From Stentor coeruleus (taxonomy: Eukaryota > Ciliophora > Heterotrichea > Heterotrichida > Stentoridae), in the NCBI GenBank assembly GCA_001970955.1, contig MPUH01000221.1, positions 1 through 64,000 on the forward strand: DNA of 64,000 nucleotides, in the 5' to 3' direction. The notes under the pieces are model-generated. The model saw only the letters and a list, made by a program, of their open reading frames with translations, was not told the origin of the DNA and did no database searches. Made by a program: the position numbers and the translations under genes. Shown here piece by piece: positions 10,665 through 22,011 of this stretch (position 1 is the stretch's first letter; each line of letters opens with the position of its first letter).

Positions 10665-11069
10665 TTATAAGATTTTATATAATGCCTCTAAATTTATAGA
10701 CATATACTCTTCGTCTATATCTGGAACATTGTGATATGAACGGTTTCTGTCATGAAATAAAGGTTTGAAGATTTGGATTTTTGGTAGGAATTTAGAAAAT
10801 TTGGCGAGTTTTCTGTTGCTGATATTGAATGAGTTGTTTTTTATACTGATTTTTGGGAGTTTTGGAGAGGTGATTGCGCTTTCTACAGGAGTATCTGGTA
10901 AGTCTAATGGGTCGTTTGTGGTTTTTGGGAGGATTAGGGGTTTGTTTTTACCGAAATCTATTTTGTACTTTAAAGGGACAACTTTTGGAGGTAGTCGCTT
11001 TGTTGCTGATTGTTGAGGCATGGGAATCATTGGCGTTCCTGAGTAGACCATTTTGTTTGTTGTTCTCAT
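10665..11069 (-). CDS. Small disordered hypothetical protein
   Basis: An open frame of 134 codons with a normal ATG. The product is rich in Pro, Lys, Ser and Asn (for example LPPKVVPLKYKIDFGKNKP) and ends in a short acidic and helical segment (DIDEEYMSINLEALYKIL). No domain is recognised. Coding is supported by length, by codon-like composition compared with the flanks, and by a G+T-rich plus-strand flank on its 5' side; its 3' flank does not show the usual A+C-rich plus strand, which weakens the call. Overlapping plus-strand frames of 73 and 83 codons are shadows. Confidence 0.5.
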   Translation of the reverse strand: MRTTNKMVYSGTPMIPMPQQSATKRLPPKVVPLKYKIDFGKNKPLILPKTTNDPLDLPDTPVESAITSPKLPKISIKNNSFNISNRKLAKFSKFLPKIQIFKPLFHDRNRSYHNVPDIDEEYMSINLEALYKIL

Positions 11070-11442
11070 TAATATTGTTTCAGCATATGTACTAGATTAG
11101 TTATAATATTTTTACCTAATGATAAAAGCTAAAATGCATTTTGTTGTGATTTGATTTAATAATAAAGAATGGTAATTGAAATTTTGTATTTTGATCAGAG
11201 ATACTGGGTATTTGCTTGGAGAGGAAAATTATGATATGGGTTAATAAAATAATAGGGGATTTTATTTTTAGTTTTATGATATTAATATAGAAATTTATAA
11301 GGGGAAGAATGATAGAGCTAATTTGGTTGAGTATAAAAAAATATGATAAATAGAATTATTATTACAGGATATGTTATAAATAATAATTTATATAGGTTAG
11401 AAGTTAATATTTTATTAGTGCTAATAGATTCATTAGAAGGAA

Positions 11443-11535
11443 AAAATACTACATCATATACTTTGCCCTATAGCTAACATATGTATTANAAAAAATACTA
11501 CATCATATACTTTGCCCTATAGCTAACATATGTAT
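11443..11535. repeat. Artefactual duplication around a single N (46 bp each side)
   Basis: The N at 11489 is flanked by two identical copies of 46 nt (11443-11488 and 11490-11535). This is what a scaffolder leaves when two overlapping contigs are joined with a one-base gap instead of being merged. The second copy contains the 3' end of the small gene at 11498. Confidence 0.85.
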
Positions 11536-11743
11536 TAGCCATGCTTTTAGATAAACTAAAAAGAACCCGTTCGTATGTTGATATGATTTCTGAATATAAT
11601 GCTAAATATTCCATTTGAGAAGCTAAAAGTTTCAACTCGAAAACATTGCTTTCTTCAATACTCATAGATTTTGCGTCTTTGCTCATATTACCTAAAATAC
11701 TGTCTATAATTGAATTACCTTGTAAAACCTTTCCTTTATCCAC
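11498..11743 (-). CDS. Small helical hypothetical protein
   Basis: The open frame reads 81 codons but begins at GTG; the first ATG gives a 62-residue protein from 11686. Residues before that ATG (GKVLQGNSIIDSILGN) still look coding, so an upstream exon joined by a tiny intron is possible; I could not place one. The body is a leucine-rich helix (NVFELKLLASQMEYLALYSE) ending in a Tyr/Met-rich tail. No family is recognised. The stop codon falls in a stretch duplicated by an assembly artefact, so the true 3' end is secure but its downstream context is not. Confidence 0.45.
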   Translation of the reverse strand: MDKGKVLQGNSIIDSILGNMSKDAKSMSIEESNVFELKLLASQMEYLALYSEIISTYERVLFSLSKSMANTYVSYRAKYMM

Positions 11744-11883
11744 ATCTCTTATATAACCAAATATATATAATTAGATCTAAGAATAAAGTATTCAATTCAA
11801 TCATATAAAAATTTTATAATAATTTATATACTTATTTCAACAGCATAAAAGGTAATATTTAAGATGATTTTTATATACTTAAT

Positions 11884-12318
11884 ATGGAAATTATAACTTA
11901 TCAGGAATTTCAAGGGGATCTTTTTAGTGGGACAGATGACTTTGCCTTATGTCATTGTGTTTCAAGGGATTATAATATGGGAAAAGGTATTGCAACTATT
12001 TTTAAAAATAGGTTTGGTAGAGTTGAAGAACTTAAAGCTCAGAATGCAAATATAGGTGGATGCTCTTTTTTGAATGATAATGGGAGATTTTTGTATTATT
12101 TGGTAACAAAAGAAAAATACTTTCAGAAACCTACGTATGAAAGTTTGACTCAGAGTTTGGTATGCTTGAAAAATCATTGTTTGAGACATGGTGTTACTAG
12201 AATTGCTATGCCGAAAATAGGATGTGGACTTGATAAATTGGTATGGAATAGAGTTAGAGAAATTATTTTGGATACTTTTAGCAATAGTGGAATAGCTATT
12301 AGAGTTTATTCTATTTAA
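11884..12318 (+). CDS. OARD1: ADP-ribose glycohydrolase OARD1/TARG1 (macrodomain)
   Basis: Removes mono-ADP-ribose from glutamate or aspartate side chains and deacylates O-acetyl-ADP-ribose. The 144-residue macrodomain covers the full family length. Residues 10-40 (QGDLF..., HCVSRDYNMGKGIATIFK) form the ADP-ribose-binding strand and loop. The catalytic pair of human TARG1, Lys84 and Asp125, matches Lys76 (LVTKEKYF) and Asp117 (PKIGCGLD) with identical 41-residue spacing, so the enzyme should be active. Start is the first ATG. A 52-bp tandem repeat lies just downstream. The closest family alternative, the ALC1-type macrodomain, lacks this Lys/Asp pair. Confidence 0.95.
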   Translation: MEIITYQEFQGDLFSGTDDFALCHCVSRDYNMGKGIATIFKNRFGRVEELKAQNANIGGCSFLNDNGRFLYYLVTKEKYFQKPTYESLTQSLVCLKNHCLRHGVTRIAMPKIGCGLDKLVWNRVREIILDTFSNSGIAIRVYSI

Positions 12319-12948
12319 GGTTAATAAATTGATGATATAAAAATTATTGATTTTTAATAATCTGATATGTGCTTTAAAAAAACTAAAAGATTATAAAAGT
12401 AACTCAGTGGGAAGTATTATTAACTTGAATTGTAAATTGATGATATAAAAATAATCAAAAGATTATAAAAGTAACTCAGTGGGAAGTATTATTAACTTGA
12501 ATTGTAAAAATGCATTTTAACAATTTTTGATTGGTTTTTTTAGAGTTTAGCTGTGGTATTTTATTATCGCATCTATGGTATTTATCATAATTCTCAAGTA
12601 TTATTTATTTGTAGAAGCTGTACAAAAAATGATCCTACCTAAAGCAACAAATAAATATAAGCATTCCAAAATATTATCTTCAGCTTTAACAATTTAATTT
12701 TAAAAACAATTCAGCTCTTAGTTAAAACTTAATATTAAAAATTATCATCTTTACTTTTTTATCTATATAAACAATAAACCTCTAAAATAAAAAATAAAAT
12801 AAAAAGCCTAAGCTTCATTAATTATTTCATAATTTCTCCATAAATCTTTTCCTAATCCCAAAATATAGCATAATCATCATATCCCATAATTTCTTATATT
12901 TTCTAAACCTTAAATTACTCATAACGATACCAGTTATCTAAATTTATA
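12319..12948. other. Convergent intergenic region
   Basis: Between the 3' ends of the OARD1 gene and the kinase gene. Apart from the 52-bp repeat, the right half (12640-12948) is A+C-rich on the plus strand, as expected for the 3' flank of a minus-strand gene. No gene was seen. Confidence 0.5.
12385..12508. repeat. 52-bp direct repeat, 72-bp period
   Basis: Two identical 52-nt copies (12385-12436 and 12457-12508) separated by 20 nt. The spacer begins with a sequence (AAATTGATGATATAAAAA) that also occurs at about 12326, so a larger unit may have been duplicated in steps. There is no N here, so it need not be an assembly artefact. Confidence 0.8.
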
Positions 12949-15627
12949 TTAAAATTCTTCATCCCAATGTGGGTTTTTTGATTTAAAAGTGTTCCTATTT
13001 CCTCCTCTTTCTTCAAAGGATATAACTTGACTGATATTCCTAACATTCTTAAAAGCTTTTTCTATTTCCCAATTTAAATTAGGAATCACTGGGACATAAG
13101 GAGGATCAACTTTTTTTTCAAACAACCCTTCCCAGTCTATATTTTTTAAACATGGGTGTGATTTCAAGCTATCTATGCTCCCTCCACTACGAGAAGCAGG
13201 ATTTTTACTTAAAAGCTGTTCAATAAAACTTTTTAATTCATTAGTTGGTTTTGCATAACCAGGGTAAGTAATTTTTCCTTCAAGAACTTTTTCATAAATT
13301 GTATAAGAATCAGACTCACCTTCACCAAATGGAACCCCACCACATATAAACTCATAAACCATAATTCCTAAACTCCAGTAATCAGCGCTTATCCCATACC
13401 CTTTTCCCAAAATAACTTCTGGGGCCATATAATGTGGTGTGCCAATCATTGTATAGCTTCTTGATTCAACAATTTTCGCTGTGCCAAAATCTATGAGCTT
13501 CGGGTATCCTTCTTCATCAATCATAATATTTTCAGGTTTTAAATCTCTATATACAATATCCCTTTCATGTAAATGTTCAAAAATCATAATAAGACAACTA
13601 GCAAAAAACAAAGAATCTTCATTAGAAACTAGGCCAAGTTCTCTGATAACATCAAATAAATCCTGTCCTCTAACATATTCTAAAAGAAAATATAGTCTTT
13701 TTTCATCTTTAAAAGTTTTAATCAGTTTTAATATCAACATATGATCAAGTTGCATAAGTATTTTTCTTTCAAGAATAAGACTATCTTGAACTTTTTCATT
13801 ATCAATTTTTTTCCTGTCTATAGTTTTCAATGCATAAAGGTTTTTTTTGGTTTTGTGTGCTGATAGGAAAACATTCCCAAACATCCCATGGCCTAGTTTT
13901 TTTATAATAATCAAGTCATCTAATGTTATATTATCATCTTGCATTTGTATACGTTTTTGAAGCATAAGTCTCATTCTTTCATCTATAACCCTGAAAAAAT
14001 CTGATTTATGAAGAACCCAGCATTCAGTTTTAGATTGTACGCGTATAGTCGCAGTTCTTAGTTCGTTAAATAAAATTGACCTTTCACCAAAATAGTCGAG
14101 TTTATTTATAGTTCTAAGTACAATATCATTTTTTATAACCTCAACACGACCAAGTTTGACAATATAAAATGAATCCCCTTGTGCTCCTTGATTAAATATA
14201 ATCTGCCCTTCTTCATATTCTTGGATTTTTAGCAATCCGACAAGGGTTTTTATTTTTTCTTGACTTAGACTATGAAAAAGATTGACTTTTTTCAGAACTT
14301 TAAGAATTTCACTGTCTACACCTAGTTTATCAAGATTACCACCTATTATATGATTGAAATCTTCTTTAGTAATACTAGCTATATCTACACGGCCCATTGC
14401 TATAAGTTCTTCATATTTTGAGTCATCTTCTGTTGTCACATCTTCACCTAATAAAGTAAAAATCTCAGCAATTATCTGGTTTTGATTATTTTTGAGTTTA
14501 CCATTAGCTACAACGTAAAACTTTTCATTTTTTTTTGTACCTTCTTTGATAACAACTTCATTATGTTCAAAAGTTGAAACTTTCATAAGGTTTACTAAGG
14601 TTTTTGCTTGTGTATCTGTAAGTTGTCTTAATTGCTGACTTCGGTCAAAGGCCATACGGATAGAGTTTCTATAGATTATTTGTGAAAATTGAGAACCAAG
14701 AGCTTTGGTTAGATCTTCCCTACCTATGACTAAACATTTTGTGTTTGAAGTTGCTGTTATTGTTGCTGTCCTTGGTGTTCCATATAAAAGTGCTTGCTCA
14801 CCGAAATATTCTCCAGCAGTCATGTTTCTTAAAATTACTCCTTCTCTTGTACAAACTACTGTTCCTTCTTTAATGATATAAAAAAGATCGCCAGTCTCGC
14901 CTTCAGTGACGATTTTTTGCGATTCACTATAGTCTACTGTAGATATTGATGTTAGAAGTAGTTCTTTTTGTAAAGAGGTTAGGATTTTAAACATCGGCAC
15001 AGTTTCTATGAAAGCTTTATTCTGAGCATAATTTGCTACATTGATTGCCTGTACGGCTTGTCGAAAAGTTACACGATCTACTCCCCACAAGTTACTCATC
15101 TCCATAGTTTTTACACTTGCACTTCTAGGCTTATCCTGTAATAAAGCCATCTCACCAAAACTATCTCCAGGAAAAAGTATATTCACCCTAATCCCATTAA
15201 CTAAAACTTCAACTTTCCCTGTAGCTAATACAAAAAAGTTATTCCCTGGCTTACCTTGCTCTATAACATATGACCCTTCTGGCATTGAATAATATTTCAT
15301 CTCATGCATTATAAGATCTTGTTGTTCTTTTGAAAGGTTTTTGAATATGAAATGTTTGTTTAATGAATTGTATATTAACTGTAAATCATAGGGTGATTTG
15401 ATTTTAGATGTGACAATTGCATCTGGAGCATCTCTTACAAAAGAGTCTCCATGCCGTTTGTCAATAACTGGAGCTTTGCTTTTTACTGATTTACGTTCTA
15501 GTCCTGGGGGAAAAGATTTGTGAATTGATGAACTATCTTGGCCGTTTTTGAATGAGACTGATTTGCTCTCGGCAATACTTTCTAGATTGTGTTCTTCTAG
15601 TGGCTTATTTTGCAAACAATTTCCCAT
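12949..15627 (-). CDS. Cyclic-nucleotide-dependent protein kinase (PKG-like, four cNMP sites)
   Basis: An 892-residue AGC kinase of the cGMP-dependent type. Residues 1-6 (MGNCLQ) predict N-myristoylation plus palmitoylation at Cys4. Four cyclic-nucleotide-binding domains follow at about 95-195, 212-300, 345-425 and 450-540. Domains 1, 2 and 4 have a phosphate-binding cassette with the FGE...R pattern (FGEMALLQDKPRSA, FGEQALLYGTPRTA, FGERSILFNELRTA); domain 3 lacks it and is probably structural. The kinase domain starts with GHGMFGNV at 579, has the catalytic YRDLKPEN with Asp695 and DFG-Asp713, and the AGC tail ends in a disordered stretch. Four sites and acylation resemble the PKG of apicomplexans and other alveolates. 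Whether cGMP or cAMP is the ligand cannot be read reliably here. Confidence 0.93.
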   Translation of the reverse strand: MGNCLQNKPLEEHNLESIAESKSVSFKNGQDSSSIHKSFPPGLERKSVKSKAPVIDKRHGDSFVRDAPDAIVTSKIKSPYDLQLIYNSLNKHFIFKNLSKEQQDLIMHEMKYYSMPEGSYVIEQGKPGNNFFVLATGKVEVLVNGIRVNILFPGDSFGEMALLQDKPRSASVKTMEMSNLWGVDRVTFRQAVQAINVANYAQNKAFIETVPMFKILTSLQKELLLTSISTVDYSESQKIVTEGETGDLFYIIKEGTVVCTREGVILRNMTAGEYFGEQALLYGTPRTATITATSNTKCLVIGREDLTKALGSQFSQIIYRNSIRMAFDRSQQLRQLTDTQAKTLVNLMKVSTFEHNEVVIKEGTKKNEKFYVVANGKLKNNQNQIIAEIFTLLGEDVTTEDDSKYEELIAMGRVDIASITKEDFNHIIGGNLDKLGVDSEILKVLKKVNLFHSLSQEKIKTLVGLLKIQEYEEGQIIFNQGAQGDSFYIVKLGRVEVIKNDIVLRTINKLDYFGERSILFNELRTATIRVQSKTECWVLHKSDFFRVIDERMRLMLQKRIQMQDDNITLDDLIIIKKLGHGMFGNVFLSAHKTKKNLYALKTIDRKKIDNEKVQDSLILERKILMQLDHMLILKLIKTFKDEKRLYFLLEYVRGQDLFDVIRELGLVSNEDSLFFASCLIMIFEHLHERDIVYRDLKPENIMIDEEGYPKLIDFGTAKIVESRSYTMIGTPHYMAPEVILGKGYGISADYWSLGIMVYEFICGGVPFGEGESDSYTIYEKVLEGKITYPGYAKPTNELKSFIEQLLSKNPASRSGGSIDSLKSHPCLKNIDWEGLFEKKVDPPYVPVIPNLNWEIEKAFKNVRNISQVISFEERGGNRNTFKSKNPHWDEEF

Positions 15628-16623
15628 TTTGCAAATGGTATTATAATTATATTTAAAAGATGGATGGATAAAGGATGCTTTATGACTTAATGTTATGATT
15701 GGGTTTGTGTGATAGTAAGTATTTTATATAAAATAATGTTATTTTATTTCTGGGAACTAGTTATTTATTGGCTGAGAAAAGATATCTTAAGGCATAAGAT
15801 AATCAGTTGCAAAAATGCTGCTCATTAGAAGAGGGAGTGGGAAAAATTCTTAAATCCAAATATAAGTGTGCTAATGCAGATCTGAGTTAAAAAAGGAAAA
15901 CAAAATTATTCAGTAGTTTGATTTTTTTTCAAGAGAGCATATCGAAGCTTAAACAGTATTATGCTTGTTTATAGGATTTTACTTAAGCGAATAATCAACT
16001 AAACTATAACTATTATTAATTCCGAGAATAAATAAATTTCACCCTTTAATATTTAAAAAATTCAAAATCTAAACAGTTAATAAAGCATAGAAACTAAGCA
16101 TATCAAAGGAAATTTTTAAATATCAACTTCATAACTATTTATTAAATATTTATAACAACCCTGATTAAAATTTTGTCCATATATAATAATTTTATATAAA
16201 ATATCGTTCAAAACTGTTAATGCTTTTAAACACCTTTTATTTGTTATTTATTATATTTCTTTCCTTTTTTACGTTCTTCATAATATCCTTTATTTTATTC
16301 TGACACTTTTTATTCAGAGTTGATTTTTTAGTGTAAATTATATTATTAACTTATTATCATATTTACACTATTTATCACACTATTATCTATTTATCTATAA
16401 CTAATAACTTTAACCTTTATATATATATGATTTCTAATGTTGTTATTAATTTTCCAACTACTTTAAAGTTTCTAGTCTACCAAACAAAATCATACAATTT
16501 TTTTATTTCTTAAATTTTAAACTAACATTCAAGTTTATTTTACCTATCTTATTTATAACCCTTTAACTAATATTATTTCAAACTATTAAATAATGGCTAA
16601 AGTTTATTATTGATATGCTATAA
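15628..16623. other. Intergenic, about 1 kb, left edge of the tandem array
   Basis: No gene was found. This separates the kinase from the first gene of the five-paralog array. The last 400 nt are T-rich and A-rich without long frames. The ATG of the next gene follows directly on CTATAA. Confidence 0.5.
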
Positions 16624-17265
16624 ATGGAGACATCGCACAATTCGATTTTTGCTGCAATGGTACTTTCTCAAAAAAGTCATTGCATGATAGATAAATTTCT
16701 TGTAAAAGCAGAGCCGTCACTTAATTTCAGATCTTATGAACTAAAGGATTTATTCTATCAAACTGCAATTGAACTTTCACTGAGTGAAATAGAGATTCTT
16801 ACTTGGTTAATTTTTATTGATTCAATTGGCATAAAAGAATCAGAATCAAACCTTAAAGAATTTCTGATCTTAGCAGGTTTACAAGCAAAATTTAAGCTTG
16901 GCAGTGATATAACAAAGCAAATGAATTGCTATAAGGAAAGAACCCCTGAAATTGCTGAGCTTTTTGAAGTTTGGGGTAAACAGAATTCGCATCATCTAAA
17001 TATCTCAACAAAACAACTAGGGAAAAAATACAGAGAGTTGAGCATGCCTTGTGATCATGTCCAGGTGAATTATAACTTCTATATAAACGATGTCTTAGGC
17101 TCATGTAAAATCTATCAAAAGCGAAGCATTGATGAAATTTTTGAATTCAAGCTTTCGCAAAGGAAGAGTATTAGAGAAGGAAATATTTTTGATATAAAAA
17201 AAACAATCCAAATGACAGAAGAGAAAGAATACGATTTAAATACTTTTGATCGTATTGACTGCTAA
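16624..17265 (+). CDS. Array protein 1, unknown family (213 aa)
   Basis: First of five tandem paralogs. I do not recognise the family. The 213-residue product has no signal peptide or membrane segment and looks mostly helical. Conserved blocks shared by all five copies are MIDKFLVKAEPSLNFRSYEL (about 21-40), LSLSEIEILTWLIFIDSIGI (about 51-70), KEFLILAGLQAKFKLGSD, LGKKYRELS (about 136-144), VNYNFYINDVLGSCKIYQK and a C terminus ending EYDLNTFDRID plus one residue. This copy and copy 2 are the most alike in the middle (ELSMP instead of ELSS). Intact, no intron needed. Start is the ATG directly after CTATAA. Confidence 0.8.
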   Translation: METSHNSIFAAMVLSQKSHCMIDKFLVKAEPSLNFRSYELKDLFYQTAIELSLSEIEILTWLIFIDSIGIKESESNLKEFLILAGLQAKFKLGSDITKQMNCYKERTPEIAELFEVWGKQNSHHLNISTKQLGKKYRELSMPCDHVQVNYNFYINDVLGSCKIYQKRSIDEIFEFKLSQRKSIREGNIFDIKKTIQMTEEKEYDLNTFDRIDC

Positions 17266-18976
17266 GGTCACCATTTAACTAGCCTAATAGTTCTTTTGAT
17301 ATATTTTAACTAGCACTGTATTTATATACACTTGTATTCTTATCATGATTTTTTTCTGATTGAAATATAATTTTCATTTTCAAGTTACTCTAAAGTGAAA
17401 ACTATTTATATTTTTTGAACTAATTAAGTCTGTTTTTGTGAAGAAATTTTTAGGTTCTATCTCGCATTGGGCTAAATATATTACTTTCACTTATTTTCGA
17501 TTTTTTGTTCTCCTTATAGTTCAGGCACATATTAGATACTATTGGCTAAAGTGTCAATTTGCTTCTTAACGATATTGTCACTTTTAAACCAAAACTGCAC
17601 ATCTAAACCTTCTTCACTATATGCCTTTTATACTTTTATTTTATCTATTTATATCATAATTAACTTTAACATATGGTATTGAAAATTTGATAACCCTAGA
17701 GTATGTGAATAAGCTTTTATTTTAATTTAATATTGAAAGTACCAACAATGCTTATCTTTTTGGAAAATATTTATCAAATCCATCAAATAATCAAAAAAAT
17801 TTATACATAAATTAGAGCTATCCTATGTGTTTTTTAATACGTAATTAAGTGAATTTGATAAAAAACATTGATTTCTCGCCAAGTGTTTTTTAAAATTTTT
17901 ACAAAATTATGTCACCATATTTTCTGATAAAATAGCAAATAATAAAATATTAAATAATCAGATAAATTCATTGCTATTTTGGCATTGCATTCAGTAAAAT
18001 TGTATAAAAGAATTATAAATGCATGAAGTATTATAATATATAAAGGGTTACAGTATATGAAAATTAAAATATATCAAGATTGAAGTATAAAGCGATTTTA
18101 AAATCAAATAATAATGAATATGAATTAAAGCTTATATCAGAAGTAGAGAATAATGGATATATATATATTAAGAATTAAGTATTATATTATAAAACTCATC
18201 AATCGTATGATTTATGATTTTACAATTTTAGAATGCTTAAAAATATGAAATTTTCATTATTTATCCAAAGAATATATTATGGTTTAAAGAAGAAAATGAG
18301 TATAAATCATGAATTATTTTGCTTATTTTAATTATGATTGATGTACTGTAGTTAAGGAGTACTAAATTAGATAAATTGAGTTTGTTTATATAATTTTTAA
18401 TGAGTTTTGCTATTTAATTATTACAATCTAAGTATTATTGATAATATCAAATTCCTTTTATACATAAAGCATAGTCTTTTTAGTTTATGCTATATAATCA
18501 TATATATTCTTCCATATAATAGAATTTAACTTATAATAAATTTACTATAGTATAAATAATTATCATCTAACATTTTAAATCTAAGGAAAATTATATTATG
18601 ATTTAACATTTCATTATATTACATCTAGCCTAAATAAAATTTAATTATTTTCTATACTTTAAATTAAATCATACATAATGAAAATACTATATAAAATAAA
18701 GTGTTTATTAATCTTAAATCATTAATTATAATTTTAAAATTATCACTCTATAAATCTTTTTATAAAAAATAGTTATACACTTAACACTTGTCATCCTAAA
18801 CAAAAAAAAAGCAGATTTTAGCTTATTATTTTCCAAAATAGCCCAATCTATATATATTTACCATTAAAAATATAAATTTCTTTCTCATAATTTATTGATT
18901 TATTTAAAAAATTCTAACTAACTTTAAGTAGCTTTTAAGTAATGGAATAAATATGCTTACGATATAAATAAAAGTT
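17266..18976. other. Array spacer 1
   Basis: AT-rich spacer without a gene. It contains copy 1 of the conserved intergenic block at about 17914-18270; the rest has only short frames. The spacer is T-rich in its first half and A-rich after 18000. Confidence 0.5.
17914..18270. repeat. Conserved array block, copy 1
   Basis: Begins with CATATTTTCTGATAAAAT at 17916 and continues with an A/T-rich tail like the other copies. Its right edge is a diverged form of the TATGAAAC..ATATTTTATC end motif at about 18244. This is the most diverged and longest copy (about 331 nt between edge motifs against 288-302 in the others). Confidence 0.65.
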
Positions 18977-19612
18977 ATGTCGTGTAATCATAATTTTGTC
19001 ATCGAGCCACCTTCACAAAAATGCATTAGACTTTTAGATGCATTTCTCTTAAGATCAGAACCACTTTTAAATTTCAGATGTTATGAACTTAAAAACTTAT
19101 TTACCCAAACTTTATATGATCATTCACTAAGCGAAATCGAAATTGTAGTCTGGCTAATTTTTGTTGATGAAATCGGGATAAAAACTCATTCTCGGAGCAT
19201 CAAAGAATTTTTAACTTTAGCTGCCCTTCAAGCAAAAATAAGCCTTGGCAGCGATGCGAAAAATTATCTAAAACATTTCGAGGAAAAAAACCCTGAAATT
19301 TTTGAAAAACTTGATGTTTGGAGTCATGAAAACAAAGACCACCTCAATATCTCAACAATCAAAATAGGGAAAAAATATAGAGAACTAAGCATGCCTATTG
19401 ATTATAATCAAGTAAATTATAACTTTATTTTGAATGAAGTTTTCAGAGGATATACGGTTTACAGAAAGCAAACTATTGATGAAGTTTTAGATATGAAGCT
19501 TAAGATTAATCAGGATGACTTAGAAAAAACTTTTATTGGAAGAAAGAGGCAATGCCAAATACCAGAAAATCAAGATTACGATCTTAAAGATTTCGATCGT
19601 ATAGATAGCTAA
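18977..19612 (+). CDS. Array protein 2, unknown family (211 aa)
   Basis: Second paralog, two residues shorter than the others. It keeps all shared blocks: LLDAFLLRSEPLLNFRCYEL, LSEIEIVVWLIFVDEIGI, KEFLTLAALQAKISLGSD, IGKKYRELSMP, VNYNFILNEV and the end DYDLKDFDRIDS. The N-terminal 15 residues differ most among copies. Intact and in the same orientation as the other four. Function unknown; the pattern of conserved helices with divergent surface residues suggests a folded domain under selection. The ATG follows ATATAAATAAAAGTT, so the TATAA is slightly further away than in the other copies. Confidence 0.8.
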   Translation: MSCNHNFVIEPPSQKCIRLLDAFLLRSEPLLNFRCYELKNLFTQTLYDHSLSEIEIVVWLIFVDEIGIKTHSRSIKEFLTLAALQAKISLGSDAKNYLKHFEEKNPEIFEKLDVWSHENKDHLNISTIKIGKKYRELSMPIDYNQVNYNFILNEVFRGYTVYRKQTIDEVLDMKLKINQDDLEKTFIGRKRQCQIPENQDYDLKDFDRIDS

Positions 19613-22011
19613 TTCACTAGATTAACTAGACTATTAATGCTTTGAATTTTATCCTATGCTAGTATATATTTTAATTTGTCTTTGAACTCATCAAGGATTT
19701 TCTGGCTTAAAAACACTTTCGAATTCAAAGTGATTTAAAGCATATTTTAGCCTCAATTCTAGGCAAAAATAACCTCGCCAACCTATAAGTGTAGTATTTT
19801 TTTCTTTCTTTGTCTGAAATTATTTTTCTCATTTTCACTAATTTACTCTTTTTTGTTTTCTAATACTATATATAACGATTTTGCTTCTTGAGTTTAAACT
19901 TTTCAATTTCATTCTCAACTTGTTCAGTCATTATTGTAATTGCATGTTTTGATGTTGAAGTTATCTAATGTTCAGTTTATATCAATTTGCCCATAGTTTG
20001 ATTTTGGATTGTAGTTATCTTCAAGCCTGAAACGTGAAATACTTAAAGCTGTAAGGCATAAGGTTCTAATTATAGCTTTTTATCAATTTTCTAGTCTTAT
20101 TAGGAATATACTTTTTGCGCTATTCTCTTTATCCATTTATAAAATAATGATTCAGCTAGTATATCAAGTTAATATCTTAACCTTTCTATATAAAGTACTT
20201 GATCTTTGAATTTAATTAACTAAAAATCTAAAATTTATACTCTTAGTTTATGCGTATATTTTTATAGTCAAGTTATTCAACTACAAAACTTTATCTCTTA
20301 TATATCCAATAATAATATTCTTTATGCATTCTTTTCAAGTAAATTAAAATAGTCTAGCGATATTTATCAAATTTTAGATTTTAGCTCTTGATATTAGATC
20401 TAGAACTGGCACCATATTTTCTGATAAAATGGTAAATGATGAAATACTAATAATAAAGTTAAATTCATTGTTCCTAATAGAATAGGCTATTAGTTTAAGT
20501 GTGGAGATTACATAAAAAATATATAGGATAATATATTAATTAGCTTTAAGTCTTAGGGAAAAAAATTGAAAATAAAATAATGAGGAATATAGTCATTTTG
20601 GGGCTTGATGATTGGAAAAAGCTTATAATGAATGTTTAGAGCTAGGATAATATATCAGATAGTAATTAAAGATAAGAAAAAAAAATATCAAAGATTTTGA
20701 ATATGTGAAAATATGAAACGGTCATATTTTATCTAAAAGGGTTGATTATGACTTTAAGCAGTAAATATGTATAAAGCATAAACTCTTTTTGTTTACTTAA
20801 GTTTAAAATATTTTCTTGTAGTTCTTATAAAAGTTTATTAGGATTTTTGTTGTGAAGTCAAGTGAAGGTAATAATGTAAAAAATACCCAAATCGATAATA
20901 GAAGAGTATTTATATGTGTGTTATATTAAGATAAATGTGTATTCAAAATATCTTAATTTTTATGCATGTGGATGGGCTATAAAACTATTGATTCTGTTCA
21001 TATCTGATAATAGATAATTATAGTAAATTGAAAGAAATTGCAAGAAATTGCAAGAAATTTTTAACTATATTATCATATAAAATATAGTATTTGCAACATA
21101 TTATATACACCTTAATCAAAACTTATATGAAATCATGTAAGTCTGAATAAAATTTATACTTTTACTAACTAATAAATTAAATTTTTCATTACAAAATAAT
21201 TAATATTTCGCTTCAAATTTCAAATATTTTACTTTTTGGGTTGAATTTTCAATATATTAAGTTTAATCTTATAAAAAAGAACTTTTGGATTTTGATAAAT
21301 AGATATATCTGAGCTTTAAAATGTATAAAATATTTTATTTTTCTAAAGTACGAATATAAAAATAGATTTTTCTATAATGAGCTAATATTTTTCATTGAAA
21401 TTATTCATTTCAAATTAAAATACTTGAGATAGCCAAATGAATTCTATACTTTATGAAAATAGAAAATTATTTATTACTTATTAAGATAAATAATTATATT
21501 TAGAATTAGTGAATAAACATAAAACGGTAAAAATAATGATTGAAGAATATAGAGATATTTATTTCAATAACTAAAATGTAAATTGTAAATATTTTGAAGA
21601 CTTTTGATATAGAATTTCTTTGATATAAGACTAATAAATAGTTTAAATATTTTATGATTTTTAAGTATAACTTTTTTATTCGAAGATTTGGTACTTATCA
21701 AAAAGGATTTTACCAAAGCTTTTACTGTAAAGTAATAAAATAATTTTTACTTAAGAATAGTTTCTAATTTATAGCAATTTTCGTGTTTATGATATGAATT
21801 ATAAAGTAATATATTACAATACTATCTTTATAAATTAACAATATACCAGATTTATTTATATTATATTTAACTTTTCCATATTATATAGCATATTTTATTT
21901 CAACAATAGATATTCAAAAAGGATAAAAATGAAATCAAGGTTAATTAGATGAACTGAATATTATAATAATTAAATATCATAATCTTGATAAAAAGTGATG
22001 GACATATAAAA
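19613..22011. other. Array spacer 2
   Basis: About 2.4 kb without a gene. It contains copy 2 of the conserved block (20411-20740) and, near 20985, a short motif GATTCTGTTCATATCTGAT that recurs in later spacers. Tandem GCAAGAAATT units at 21034-21060. Nothing else supported. Confidence 0.5.
20411..20740. repeat. Conserved array block, copy 2
   Basis: Starts ACCATATTTTCTGATAAAAT and runs to ATATGAAACGGTCATATTTT at about 20711-20730. The left 38 nt and the right 25 nt match the other copies best; the middle keeps A/T-rich similarity. Confidence 0.75.
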
